A stretch of DNA of 64,000 bases from Paracentrotus lividus (taxonomy: Eukaryota > Echinodermata > Echinoidea > Camarodonta > Echinidae): the NCBI GenBank assembly GCA_940671915.1, contig CALNVZ010000174.1, positions 23,117,401 to 23,181,400 on the forward strand, in the 5' to 3' direction. Position 1 is the stretch's first letter, and the number at the start of each line of letters is the position of its first letter. The notes below the pieces were generated by a model, which saw nothing but the letters and a program-made list of their open reading frames with translations, was not told the DNA's origin and searched no databases. Below, in pieces: positions 10,601-22,424 of the stretch. The position numbers and the translations under genes are program-made.

Positions 10601-13600
10601 AGATTTAGTTGTTAGGTTTTAGATGTTCAGCTTCTCTATCCATAGATACAAGAGGATGACAAATCTTAACCTTTAATGTGATAAATCCTCGCAGACAATT
10701 TAATCTTGCATGTTTAAACTTGAAATCAATTGTTTCCTGTGATACTGAATTCCATGGAAGTATACCCAATTACAAAACAGTGTAATCAAATACGTCCTTG
10801 CAAATTACTTCCATGGAACTTAAAGGGAAGCTCTGGACCCACAATAAGTTGCTTTTATAAGAAGCAGAAAAATTAGAAAAACAGATTAAAACAAGTTTGA
10901 AGAAAATCGGACAAATGATAAGAAAGTTATAACTTGCCATGCTTTTTCTATATTGTTTTATGATAATTTTTCACTTTATTTGTTAAGAAACTGTTTTCCT
11001 CATAACTTTGGCCTATTGTAGATATATTGATGGTAATTTGTTATTGCATCTATTTGATAAAATGAGAATCATAATGACATTTCAAAAGAAAAGTGATATT
11101 TTTCATGAAATTCAACATTTATGAATATCTTTTTTTTATCCTGAAAACCCCTTAAAATCTTTGTTTTTTGTATTTCTAGATGGGGCTCTGATTTTACAAT
11201 ATATGCATAGATGCAGTAGCATATTGCCATCAATATATCTTGGCCAAAGTTATGAGGAAAACAGTTTCTTAACAAATAAAGTGAAAATTTATCATAAAAC
11301 CATATAGAAAATGCATGGAAAGTTGAGCCGATGTGACATCACAGCTTTGTGACAGTGTTGCCAATTTGGTATAGTGATCAATTTTTTGTGCATCGTAAAG
11401 ATATGCATAACTTTCTTATTATTAGTCCGATTTTCTTCAAACTTTTTTATTCTGTTTTTCTAATTTTTCTGCTTTTTATAAAAGCAACTTATTTTGGGTC
11501 CAGAGCTTCCCTTCAACAGAAAGAGTTTCATGAATAGCTCATAAGATGTTCAACCTGGAATTCAATTGGCATTAAAATAGGCAGAAAGTAACAAAAAATA
11601 TGAATGAAGGTTTGAAGAAAATTCACCAAAGAATGACCAATGAATGCTTGAAATTGTTGATTTGTTTTAATGTTGTCTGTATATAATGCCTACATTTTGC
11701 ATGTTCATATCAATGAAAAATATTCACACCCTGTATTCCTTCATCAAAAACTATGAAAAAAGACACATTTATGCAACTCCCAAGTGACATCACAAAATCA
11801 ACACTTTAAACATTCATTACTTCACTGTAATTTAATAGATTTGCTTCAAACCTTCACACATATTTTTCTTTTATTTTGTGCTCCCCCCCCAAAAAAAAAA
11901 AAAATATTCAGTGTCAACTTTCCTTTTGAATATTTTGTCTATCACCACCTGCATTTAAATAAATGAGCTTTTCATGTTGACATTTTCAGTGATGGATTTC
12001 AAAGACCCTGTGAGGTAAATGTTATAAATCATCGACAGGTGTTTGCTCAAAGATCATGACTGCAGTCAAGAAGTGTAGAAAACACTTGATCCTGTTTATG
12101 AAAAGGGATATATATTTGCTTTTTTATTGTAAAATTATGTGAAAGTATAATTTTCTAGGATTTGATATTTTGTATTGCAACTTTTGCAAGTTGTATTGCT
12201 TTGAGTCTCTCCACCCTTATTCATCCATTTATTATTTTACTGTAGGCCTATTTGCTGCACATGTTAATTTTTCTTTATCACACAGACTTCCTTATTTCTT
12301 TCGATACTACATGGGTTGTATTTTTTCCCTTCAATTTTTAGAAGTTTTAAGCATAACAGTATCTTTTCTTTAACTGGGTCCTTTTTCATTATAATTTAAT
12401 GTTTTAGTTTTCTATGATCAATTCATAATGTTGTGACCTTTCAGTGAGTATTATAATCAATGAAATTGCAGATCTGATCGAAATATTAAATCAGAGACTG
12501 CAGATCTATGAAAAATCCTTGGAATAGATCATCCTGCTGATCTTTGATCTTGTGACTCTTCCTGTTGCCATAGTGATCCCACATTGGATTAGGATTTGGA
12601 GATACACAAAGCTGCAAGAGGGATGTATCAAACATTTTGGGTGTTTTAGAGCATGAAGTGTTGAAGGATTGATTTTACATTAACAAGAATAAGGTAAAAA
12701 AAAAAACTTAATGTATCAATTGATATACTCTTTTGCAGTACATGTATCATAATTCAGCTCTTCTTTAGAGAAATAACAAATCCAAAATTTGGACAAAGAG
12801 GCAGATATCTGTTAATTTATCTACTTAAATGTATACAATATGTTATCCTGATATCCCTTTGTATTTTCTTTTGTTTTTGTTTTATTTCTGCAGGTGGAGA
12901 TTGGAATATAATTGGAATTACGGTAAGTTCTTTAATTATCTCTGAACAAAATCAAACTGCCTAGGCTGTAAAAACAGGGAAACAAGCATTACAAGAATAA
13001 TTATACAGCTTTATTTTCATTTGCCATATATGGTTTACAAAGAAACAGGAATGGGTTATACATTATCTGCCTTTATGAAAGAATCATGTAATATTTTAGT
13101 AGACATCCGCTACTCCAATACAAATCTAGGGGAACTTGCACCCAAACGAATGAGTCATGGTCCATCCAGCTCATGTTTCATTGAAATCTTTATCAGCTGG
13201 CTTGCGGTGTCCTTGGATATGGTCTCCTATTGTCACTCACCATCTGTTAAGTCCCACTCGTTGATTTACGTTGTTTGTACATTATTTGTCCCTGATTGAA
13301 CAAGTGCAGCCCTAGAGCCTCAATCTTGATCTAGATTAATATTTAATTTTCTTTGCTTTCTAAATATTTGTGTAGGGGTTTTGGTCCTTCTGTACATTAG
13401 GCATTGCAGCTTGCTGAATGTACAATGTAACACAGATCAAATAATTATACTTTATTTAAGTTACATCAAATGAAAACAGGGCTTTATTTATTAATACTGT
13501 TATTATAGTCAAGTGTGCAGCTAGCATAATAAGTAGGCCTACATGTATGTAGTCTCAACGTAGGTACACACTGTAGATCACAATAACGACAATATTATAC

Positions 13601-15953
13601 TTGTGAAATGTATTGTATCAAATTTGCACTACATGTATAGACTATATGTGCAATTCCATCTTTTGTATACTTTTTTGAAATTGTGTATTCATTTTTTTAT
13701 TAAATAGATCAGAAGTGAAATGTCTCATGATGAAATAGGGACCAAGTTTGTGAAAATTAAATAATTCTAAGGTGTAAAATATCAATTTGCGTGACTGTCT
13801 CAAAACACGCATTTTCTGTGCATGTCGCAGAATTTCATGAATATGTTCTGAATAAAATAGAGCACATTTCAACGTGCTGCGCTCTGAATGCATGTTCAGA
13901 ACCTACATGTAAATGGCAATTGATACTGAATGTTTTCAAGCATATTTTTTTTTTAATCCCCCTTTACTGTATAACTATTGTTAAGTTAACATTACATGTT
14001 TCCTGAAATACAGATGGGCTATAGTTCCAGTGTTTCCTGTTTAACACATTAACTTATTCATTGGTTTTGCACAATAATACAATTGAACATCATGAGTAGA
14101 CACCCATCTCAATGAGACTGATACAATATGACAAATGTACAATGTATTTAACTCTGGCAACTGATTCAAAGGACACACATACCAATGATTTTAAAGGTAC
14201 ACTTACATGTAGTACATGGATGCAATGCAATCAATCCTGATGGCATCCCATTTTCTTTGCTCATTTTTGTTTCCCATTTTCTGAACAGTTTCCGTTTCTG
14301 TTCAAATTTACATTAAAAATGCTTCATCACTTCACGGTGATCCCTCACATTTATCCTCAAGTTGATTGTTATCCTTTTGGTTTACATGTACATGTTAGGT
14401 TCTTTACATTGGCCTACCATTTGAACATTGAAAGTTTAGGGTTTTCTGGGACGAACATCAATAGAGGTTTTGCAATAGCTCAGTCGGTAGAGCATGTGTC
14501 TAGCAATCAGGAAGTCTCAAGGTCGAATCTTGATGGAATCATATTTTCTTTCCTAATTTTTCATATTTAAAGAACCAAAACCTTTTAAAAACCTGATAAT
14601 ATCCTATCAAAATACAATAACCTGTAATATGTACAGTGTATAGAACTAAAATACAACCCCTTTCCAAAAATTGAACCTGCCCTTATACAGGAGTATCCTA
14701 ATTTTCGGAAATTACTTTTTCAAAGTTACATTGTTAGTGAAGGATGTTTTCATTTCTACTGATTGACTTAATAAAAACATATCCCACAGGCACGAAATTG
14801 ACTAATTTCATGGATGAAGTATTCATTCATATTTTCTCAAAGTTTCATTGATCAGCTTTTTGGATTTTTCCGTTTTGTACAATTTAATGAATTTCTAGGG
14901 TTTCCTTCCCCTTTAGCATGAAATAGAACTTCATCCATGAAATTAGTCAATTTCATGCCTGTGGGATATGTTTTTATTTAATCAATCAGTAGTAATGAAA
15001 ACATCCTTCACTCACATTGTAACTTTGAAAAAGTAATTTCCGAAAATTGGGATACTCCTGTATAAGGGCAGGTTCAATTTTTGTAAAGGGGTTGTATTTT
15101 TATGGCATCTGAAAGCAAGACCATGTACGGGGTATATGTATTGAAATGGGATACAGCAATACATATGCCGGTACATGTACTATATTTGCATGTATATATA
15201 CCGGTATATAGTCTTGAGTAGAAAAGAGGACCTTGACTTTTTTATGTCACTGAAAAGCAAGTAAAAGTCTCAGGCCTACAAGTACTTTGTACACGGAGAC
15301 CTACAAACATGCATCTCAAGTATCTTTACAATGTACATAATTTCCATTGACCATGAACTACAGTGAATTATAGCGTACATGTACATGGACATGTACAATG
15401 TAAATCATCAGGGAATTTGAAAACGTACATGAAAATGAAACCAAATTCAACTGGTTTTATTATTTTTTTTTTGTCTGGAACTCTCTTGTTTAGTTTTAAG
15501 CGGAAACTAGAGTGAAATGAAGGAAATAGAAGAAAATTGAATCCATCAGTCCATGCTAGTCCTTTGCCAAATTTGAGAGCTAAGAGGGCATTAATTCATA
15601 TCATTTCACATCTATAATGCCCTTCTTGCTTCCCTAAACAAGAAGTGTGAAATTACACAAATGCTAGCAAGAGTTGACCTTCACATTTTGTAGAACATGC
15701 TATATTCGTTTATACTTGGCTCCTTAACTAGCCATAAATGCCCTGTCCTTCCAAATTTCATTGAGGTCTTGTACGTGTTAGTTTATAATCTACCCATTAA
15801 ATATGAAAGCGATGTTAACAAAATACAAATATATCCAAACATAAATAAACAGCAAATGTTTAGAATTTGTTTTCTGTGGTTGGCTACCGATTATAGAGCT
15901 CTCTAGTATTTTCACATTATTAATGAATAAATAAACAAACAATCTAAATGAAA

Positions 15954-15984
<31 letters not shown>

Positions 15985-17610
15985 CTTATTTCCGTAGGGT
16001 AGCTCCATCAATGATCAAAACATTGTTTTTCGTGCAGGCCCTACAAAACATAAAATACAATAGATATATACAAACATTCAAATTAACATACTGGAACAAA
16101 GGACTTTACCTCAAACAAAATATCATACCTTTTTTGGTCAGTGATACTTCTGATCTTCAATAGATTCAAATAAAGAAAGAGAGATTTACAAATTATATGA
16201 AGATTATTGGTCAAACAATAAAAAAGATTATTGGTCAAACAATAAAGAAGAGTATGAAGGTTTTATAAACTAGGGGACGCATCGTCCCTTCCTACATGTA
16301 GGGCCTGTGAATGCTCAATTTACAGCATGGGTTTGATCAAGGGTGGGTGTTCAATTTAACATCCATTGAGGTCTGCTCTTATGAACTGAATAAAGACTGA
16401 ACTCCAGATATAGCTGGTTGGAGGTTTGAAAATGCAAAACCTAGACTAATCATTATTTTTCAAGTTTACGACTCTCAACCTCCACAATGCGTTGTTGACT
16501 CTCTATCACACATTTGTAACCATGTAATAAAAAAGAGGATATGTCAATAAAAATTCAATGAAAGTTAAGGATGTTGACTTTGAATTGCATATTACATTGT
16601 TAACATGTAGAGTGCTTGTAATTTGTGACATTTGCTTATTACTTTAAAGTTTGTTCACATGTAAATACCTGTGTTTATACTACATGTATTTTTCAATATT
16701 GGGTTGTTAGAGATACTTCAAACTAGCTCTTGAACATTGATCAAGTTTTTGGTGTACTTGTACAAGTATGTAAGTCACCTTGAGAACTATGTGTATATAT
16801 ATTCAAAGGATATATCCTGTACATGTATAATGTAATCAAGTAATATATCACTTTGGAAATGCATCTAGATGAACATATTTTGCAAACAAAAAACACAGAA
16901 TTAATTTCTTCACACCATATACACATGTATGTCTTGCACTTGAAATTCATAAATATATGTCTTTCTTATTTGACTACAGATGAATGTTCATGTTGTCAAG
17001 TAGTGGTTCAATTGTTTTGTTCTCATATTCCTCAAAAAGATGGGATATTCTTCAATGTTTAATAGAAAACACTTTTTTATTGCCATCAGTGAACAACTTG
17101 AAGCTCATAAAGTCCTTTGTTCATGCCTGTCAGCACTTACAATGTACTTTATTATTATTTTTTGTTTGATCTCTTTATTACAGGGTAACAGTTTTACAGG
17201 GAAAATTCTGCTTCCAATTGCGGTAGGAACTGCATTTTCTGTGATCATCATAGCTGTGGCATACTGTTATTGCTCACGGAAAGGGCCAAGAAGATTAGCA
17301 AAGTCAAGCAGAAACGGGGTAAGATGTTACTATTATTAATTTTGGCTATGTAAATCAAAAATAAATATTCAATAAACAAATTTTCCTTAGCCTTCTGATG
17401 AGAATTTCAACTTTTCTTTGTTATCATCATAGCTATATGTTGTGATTGTTTTAAACCCCAGAGACAAATGATTACTTACAAAGTAGAATGTGTTATAATC
17501 ATTATGTTATCCTATCTTTCTTCCTTTGATTAAATTCTGTCCAGGTTCATAGAATGACCAGCAATGACAGGGTCATGCTCCTGGCAGACAGCTCTGAAGA
17601 TGAATTCTAG
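7670..17610 (+). CDS. Mucin-like Thr-rich single-pass membrane protein, five exons
   Basis: Exons by GT-AG boundaries and matching phase: 7670-7885, 8307-8745, 12894-12922 (29 bp), 17184-17318 and 17545-17610, giving 294 residues. The first ATG (7670) opens a hydrophobic signal peptide of about 25 residues. Exon 2 (residues 73-218) is extremely Thr/Ser/Pro/Ala-rich, with long ACA/ACC codon runs, as in mucin-type O-glycosylated stalks. Exon 4 encodes one hydrophobic segment (about 236-256) ending in YCYCSRKGPRR, a typical stop-transfer. Exon 5 gives a short tail ending ADSSEDEF, acidic with candidate CK2-type serines. Predicted topology is type I: glycosylated outside, ~38-residue cytoplasmic tail. 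There is no known enzymatic domain and I cannot assign a family. A possible acceptor at about 7592 suggests an upstream noncoding exon. Confidence 0.75.
8384..8434 (+). repeat. ACA/ACC trinucleotide-rich coding microsatellite
   Basis: Threonine codon run inside exon 2 of the mucin-like gene; a second run lies at about 8520-8575. Such runs can change length by slippage, so stalk length may be polymorphic. Confidence 0.8.
8945..8973. repeat. Perfect hairpin with GAA triloop
   Basis: Arms GCAGCCCGTACAC (8945-8957) and GTGTACGGGCTGC (8961-8973) flank GAA. It lies in intron 2 of the mucin-like gene, just after TATAAATAG (about 8921). The design is the same as at 6099-6129 but the stem sequence differs. 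Confidence 0.9.
9474..10822 (+). repeat. Interspersed repeat, copy 2 (partner at 770-2010)
   Basis: Full-length partner of the first repeat, inside intron 2 of the mucin-like gene. It carries the GATGTAGTACCTTTTGGAAA box near 9922, variants near 10184, 10214 and 10373, and an inverted copy near 9753-9772. Its right end abuts a different inverted-repeat element that starts at 10823. Confidence 0.75.
10823..11513. mobile_element. MITE-like element with ~190-bp terminal inverted repeats
   Basis: Begins AAGGGAAGCTCTGGACCC (10823-10840) and ends with the exact reverse complement (11496-11513). The inverted match continues inward for roughly 190 bp on each side, to the CATAACTTTGGCC block near 11000 and GGCCAAAGTTATG near 11242, with scattered mismatches. 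There is no ORF of note. It sits in intron 2 of the mucin-like gene. Confidence 0.85.
11540..11980. repeat. Short interspersed repeat, relative at 28690-29130
   Basis: Shared blocks with 28690-29130 include GGTTTGAAGAAA near the left, GTGACATCA.AAAATCAA followed by ACTTTAAACATTC, and CTTCAAACCTTC near the right. The last is the inverse of the first, so this is probably another foldback element family. A C-run/A-run junction lies at 11884-11904. Confidence 0.5.
14465..14545 (+). repeat. tRNA-like sequence, probably a SINE head
   Basis: Contains a good internal A box (TAGCTCAGTCGGTAGAGC) and, about 35 bp on, a B-box-like GGTCGAATCTT. The acceptor stem does not pair, so a working tRNA is unlikely. 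A tRNA-derived SINE or tRNA pseudogene in intron 3 of the mucin-like gene is the better reading. Confidence 0.55.
14648..15100. mobile_element. MITE with ~170-bp terminal inverted repeats
   Basis: Starts AAAATACAACCCC and ends GGGGTTGTATTTT. The arms stay inverted-complementary for about 170 bp each, for example TATACAGGAGTATCC on the left against GGGATACTCCTGTATA on the right, around a ~110-bp centre. No coding capacity. It lies in intron 3 of the mucin-like gene. Confidence 0.85.
15955..15981. repeat. (ATTT)n microsatellite
   Basis: Tetranucleotide run in intron 3 of the mucin-like gene. Confidence 0.9.
16199..16250. repeat. Two tandem copies of a 25-bp unit
   Basis: AGATTATTGGTCAAACAATAA occurs twice in direct succession, a recent local duplication within intron 3. 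Confidence 0.85.
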
Positions 17611-18895
17611 AGTCTTGTTACTAGACTAAGTCTGAAAGAGATATGAACACAAACACCAATCACAGGAATCAGATGGTGCAATGGACCAACATCAACCTTG
17701 TGAAGCACCTCTTAATCTGACACTCATGCATGCTTCATCCAGTGGATAGACAGTTTATATCCATAATAATGTGGTCTTAAACCACATGAGCTTTAAACCA
17801 TTTGGTCTAATTTCTGCTTGGTCTAATTCTCACTTGGTCTCTGACTCTCATTTCCAATTTGTCTGACAACCACATTGCCTAATTGCATTTTTGTCTAATT
17901 ACCAAATGAATATTTGGTCTATTACAATTTTGTTACAGGTAAGTGATACAATGGTGTCATACCAGTTGGACATTAGACAAAATGGATATTAGATATTACC
18001 GTTTGCAGACGAAATGGAATTAGATAATGTGGGATGTTACCATACTCACATAAAGCAAAGTGGGGTTAGACAAGTGGCAAGTTACATCAGAGGGGGATAC
18101 TCTATGTACAAGTATACCCAGTTAACACCCTTCTGCCTCTTTGCAGACTATTTACCCAAGACTACATGATTATGTTGAATATCTATGAGACATGAACAGG
18201 GTAAGAATGCTTTTTTTCTTTATGGGGGCTCTTTTAAACTTTTTGGGAGAAAATGTCCATAGTCTACATGTTCTCAATGGTTAAAATTTGGTTGACAGGG
18301 GCTCTTTTTAGCCTCAGGGGGCAAAATTGCCCTGATCATACCCCATGTACTTTTCCTCCTGGACATGAGCCAGCTTATGGTGATTGGTCCTGATTATTGT
18401 TCAGGCATGATTGTTTTTTTTTTATCAAACAGTGTGACATTTTGCCTCTTTCAATGGCTTCTATTTATTTATGAAGGGTGCATTTTAAAGAGATGAAATA
18501 TGTCTGATTGAGAAATCTTTCAAGCTAAACTGACTGAATAGTTGCATTTGCATTAAAATGAAAGGACAAAAATGTTATGAAATGAAGTGTGCTATAACTG
18601 AGGATAAGTCTCCTATATGATGATCTTTGAAACAAGACTTGTTACAACTTTCTGGAAATAGCGTTTGTCAATCAATTTCATCAATATGAAATTGTACTAG
18701 TGCTATTGTATCCTGGAGAATTGTATCAAATTGACAAAAGCAATCTTGATGATTAGAACTCATATTGGGCATAAACATCTCGATGGGTGACAGTTATCAA
18801 TGGAAGCAATCTTCATGGACCAGCTATACAAAAAAAAAAATTGTGCTTATCATTCGCAATTGATTTTAGACATTTGTGCAACCTGATACAGATAG
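17611..18895 (+). other. 3' UTR and flank of the mucin-like gene, with TTTGGTCTAAT-type repeats
   Basis: After the stop at 17610 no further exon is visible. From about 17770 to 18090 the sequence repeats variants of TTTGGTCTAAT on one strand and ATTAGACAAA/GTTAGACAAG on the other, forming a loose foldback cluster. No clear polyadenylation site was fixed. Confidence 0.45.
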
Positions 18896-19257
18896 ATATG
18901 GTCATATTCAAACTAAGTGGGACATGAGGGTGAAAATTAAAACTTGCAAGAAATCAGTAGGCTTCAATATTTTTAAAAACTAGATATCCTAGACTTTATT
19001 TTTCCATTTTAATTACGTCAAATATCTTATTACATCTCAGATTACAGTGAATTGAGTACAAAGGTTATTTGATGTTATAAAATGTTGATTTTTCCACTAA
19101 AATACACATATTGCATATCAAATACATCATTTGTATTTAAAGAGTATTTGTGAGTAAAATGCAGCCTTAGTATTGTCTTCAACCTCTGAATAGCATGAAA
19201 TATTCTCAAAAGTCATTTTCAGAATAAACAAGAGCTTTAAAGTTTTCAAAAATGGTT

Positions 19258-19473
19258 GTCGTGTCACTCACGTTTTAAATGAAAAAGTTTTTTAGAAGTG
19301 TATATTTTAGAATTCAAATTGTCCCAATACAGGATTAAATAAAGTTTCCCCATGCATTAGCTTATATACAGTAACCGTGTCAAATTTGTAATTGGTAAAG
19401 CCGCAATTCACAGTTCAAGTTCTGTCGTGTCACTCACAATGTCGTGTCACTCACAATATGTCGTGTCACTCAC
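19258..19473 (+). promoter_or_regulatory. Left cluster of GTCGTGTCACTCAC boxes
   Basis: Four exact copies at 19258, 19424, 19441 and 19460; the last three are closely spaced (17-19 bp start to start). They lie ~0.9 kb upstream of the ORF and may be transposase-binding sites or promoter elements of the candidate transposon (inference). Confidence 0.7.
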
Positions 19474-20324
19474 AATATCATATTATACCTAAATAATGAT
19501 CTATGAATGAAACATTATTGTAGTAAACAAAAACAATTAATATAGTCAACTGTCATTCCTGCCAACGTAGTAAGCCTACTAAGGTGCAGATCGGGGCTGC
19601 TTCTCCACCCCCCCCCCACCCCCCTGAAAAAAAGGGGGAGAAATGGGGGAAAAATTGATGTTATTGATAGATGACTGACCTGAATGACTGACCCAACCCT
19701 ACCCCTATGGCAGATATATATGATGCACTCCCCCCCTTTCCTTTTTATTTTCCAACTTGCCCATTGTTAATAGAATAGTCCAGTGATGTTCATGTTAAAA
19801 CATTGTGTGTATGTGTGTTTGTGTTTTAAATTTAAGGAGTGTATGCTGTGCAATACACTGTGAGTGCCAATTGAATTAAATTGAATAGAATTGAATTGAA
19901 TAGAATTGAATTCATTATAGCTCACATTTGACAACTTAAGCACATGGCTGAAACATTTCCTGCTGTTTACAAGGTGAGTTAACATTTCATTATTTCAAAG
20001 CAAATTTCTTGAAGAATGATATTGAGTATTCTGAATGTAGCTCTATATGACTCAGAATATATGCCCAAACACTTTTATCAGCATTTTTCTCCTCTGGTAC
20101 TAGAAGTCTACCCTTTAATTTATTACTTGTGCATGCAGTGTGTCTAATTTATTGTACAATGTACAGTCTAGACATGAGTTGGCTCATTTCTGAAAAAAAC
20201 AAAACAAAAGAAACATAAAGTACATTAAAAAAAAGTGTGCATGTCTTTTGATTAAAACATCTATTGATTAAAAATAACTCTAAATTTTATCTTTTTATCT
20301 TTTTTCTCCAGCATTACATATACA

Positions 20325-22418
20325 ATGGTACGAAAAACAGATGCACAACGACAGTGTCAACGCATTGAAAAGTTGAAAAAGGATGGGAAGTATGAGGAAT
20401 TCAAGAGGAAGCGAGCAGAGGAGAGGAAGATTTCAAGGATAAAGAAGAAGGAGAGCATGACTCCAGAGCAGAAAGAGGAAGAGAAGTTGAAACGAAAGAT
20501 TGAGCAAAGGGCCCATCGCCAAAGGAAAAAGGAACAAACTCCAGTAAGACAACACCCTACTCCTGCATACAAATCTAAATGTACAGAAGCAAAGGCTACA
20601 ATACGGTTGCTACGAGCTCTTCCTCAGAGTCCCACAAAGCAGAGGGTCGTTTGTAAGAATCTAGTTGTAAAGTTGTTTCCTGGGCGATCGGTGTTCAAGA
20701 CGACGAGCAGGGAGAGGAAGCCTTCTGTTCTGACCGACACTGTTCAGAAAGCACTGACTGATTTTTATTGCGCAGATGACATCTCTTCAATGAGTCCGAG
20801 TATGAAGGACAGGCACATCAGGCGTGATGAAATGGGTAAAAGAGTTCTGGATGACAATGGAGAAACTGTCAGTGATCAAAGACGGTATCTGTGTTACACC
20901 ATAACAGAGGCTTACCAACTGTTCTGTGAACAGTACCCTGCTATCAAAATCGGCCGCTCAACATTTTACAGTTGCAAGCCAGACTATGTTATGCTAAGAG
21001 CCAACACTCCAGCCAACATGTGCTTGTGTACCCATCACGAAAACATGCGTCTCCTTGTGTCTGTAGTGGACAGTCTACGAGATCAGACAACACTGATTAA
21101 CACTGCTGTGTGTGATGAAAGCAGCAAATCCTGTATGATGCAGTCTTGTGCAAACTGTGGTAATTTGAAACTCTGGCAAAAATTTTGTGATGAGAACTTC
21201 ACAGATGAAGAATTGGAAGAGCAAATCAATTACCAACAGTGGATGCTCAACGATGAGGGACGTCTGGCTCGTGTCAATCTGCATGGGTGCCTTTCTGATG
21301 TCATTGAGGCAATTAACCTCAAACTTGGATTCTTCCTGGGCCATGTCTACATTAAACGAGCTCAGTCTTTGTCCTTCAAACAGAAGAAAGCCAGCCTCAC
21401 AGCAAACACAGCACTATTCCACTTTGACTTCAGTGAGAATTACCAGTTTGTCCCACAGGATGAAGTGCAAAGTGGACATTGGGATCATCTGTCTTGTACC
21501 CTCTTCACTGCAATGGTTCACTATAAGGACACTCACAGCACTGACATCAGAAGTGACCCGATAGTTGTTGTCTCTGACTACATGAATCATGACAAATATG
21601 CCGTTCGTGCCTTCTTGAACAGAGTTTTTGAAGCATTTGAGAAGAAGCACCCTGAATTGAACATTGATCACAAGGTATTCCAGAGTGACGGAGCTGCTCA
21701 GCATTTTAAACAGAAGTTCTCACTCTGTTGTATGACCCTGATGGATGGGGATGCTGAATGGAACTTCAGTGCAACCTCCCACGGAAAGGGAGAGGTTGAT
21801 GGCTTAGGAGGGACCTGCAAACGTAGGGTTCGAGAGAAGACCAATGCTCGAAGAGTTGATCCCCAAAATTCTCAAGAATTTAGCAAATGTGCATCAGAAG
21901 TTTGCAGCGGAATAACTGTACTTCACTGCTCAAAAGAAGAAGTCCAAGGTATGAAGACCCACTTGGACAATGTCTGGAACAAGGAAGGCAAAGCAATCCA
22001 ATGTATTCCTGGCACTAGGAAGAACCATTTCTTCCGCAAAGTTGAGCCATATGTCATCGGCTGCCAGACTGTCTCCAATGATTCAACCGACTATGCCATA
22101 TTCTCTTTCCTTACTGGAAAAGAAATCCACCCAGCTGTGCCGGAGAAAGAGGTACATGTAGCAAACCCCAAAACTGCCACATACAGACAAGGAGAGTGGG
22201 TCAAAGTTCTGTATGACAACAAGCAGCATGTCGGAGTTGTCATCAGTGTCAATACTGCGAAGCACCTCCTCCAAGTGAAGTGCCTCATCCCTAAAGATAA
22301 AAAGTGGTGGAAGCTAGAGTGCGACAAGGATGCAGTGTGGTATAAGAAACGTGCGGTGGTGGGCAAATGTGACAGTGAACCAAGAACGAACCGCCGGGGT
22401 GACCTTTATGAACTGTGA
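20325..22418 (+). CDS. Putative RNase H-fold (DDE) transposase-like protein, 697 residues
   Basis: An uninterrupted reading frame from ATG 20325; a pyrimidine tract ending CAG at 20311 looks like a splice acceptor, so a 5' noncoding exon is possible. The order is: a strongly basic N-terminus (1-75, Lys/Arg/Glu, likely nuclear and DNA-contacting); a Cys/His module (C233, C235, H237/H238, C263, C270, C275, C278), probably zinc-binding; HFDFSENY with D368; FQSDGAAQHFKQ with D455; SHGKGEVDGLGG with E490. D455 to E490 is 35 residues, the spacing of DD35E transposases, and each carboxylate sits in a plausible hydrophobic-strand context. The C-terminal ~75 residues (YRQGEWVKVLYDN...KKWWKL) resemble a small beta-barrel reader module. 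I recall similar uncharacterised proteins in invertebrates but cannot name the superfamily. It lies inside an element with terminal inverted repeats. Confidence 0.7.
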   Translation: MVRKTDAQRQCQRIEKLKKDGKYEEFKRKRAEERKISRIKKKESMTPEQKEEEKLKRKIEQRAHRQRKKEQTPVRQHPTPAYKSKCTEAKATIRLLRALPQSPTKQRVVCKNLVVKLFPGRSVFKTTSRERKPSVLTDTVQKALTDFYCADDISSMSPSMKDRHIRRDEMGKRVLDDNGETVSDQRRYLCYTITEAYQLFCEQYPAIKIGRSTFYSCKPDYVMLRANTPANMCLCTHHENMRLLVSVVDSLRDQTTLINTAVCDESSKSCMMQSCANCGNLKLWQKFCDENFTDEELEEQINYQQWMLNDEGRLARVNLHGCLSDVIEAINLKLGFFLGHVYIKRAQSLSFKQKKASLTANTALFHFDFSENYQFVPQDEVQSGHWDHLSCTLFTAMVHYKDTHSTDIRSDPIVVVSDYMNHDKYAVRAFLNRVFEAFEKKHPELNIDHKVFQSDGAAQHFKQKFSLCCMTLMDGDAEWNFSATSHGKGEVDGLGGTCKRRVREKTNARRVDPQNSQEFSKCASEVCSGITVLHCSKEEVQGMKTHLDNVWNKEGKAIQCIPGTRKNHFFRKVEPYVIGCQTVSNDSTDYAIFSFLTGKEIHPAVPEKEVHVANPKTATYRQGEWVKVLYDNKQHVGVVISVNTAKHLLQVKCLIPKDKKWWKLECDKDAVWYKKRAVVGKCDSEPRTNRRGDLYEL

Positions 22419-22424
22419 AGAGGA

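Noticed and set aside
14465-14545. Functional tRNA gene
   Set aside because: A and B boxes are present but the acceptor stem and B box are degenerate.
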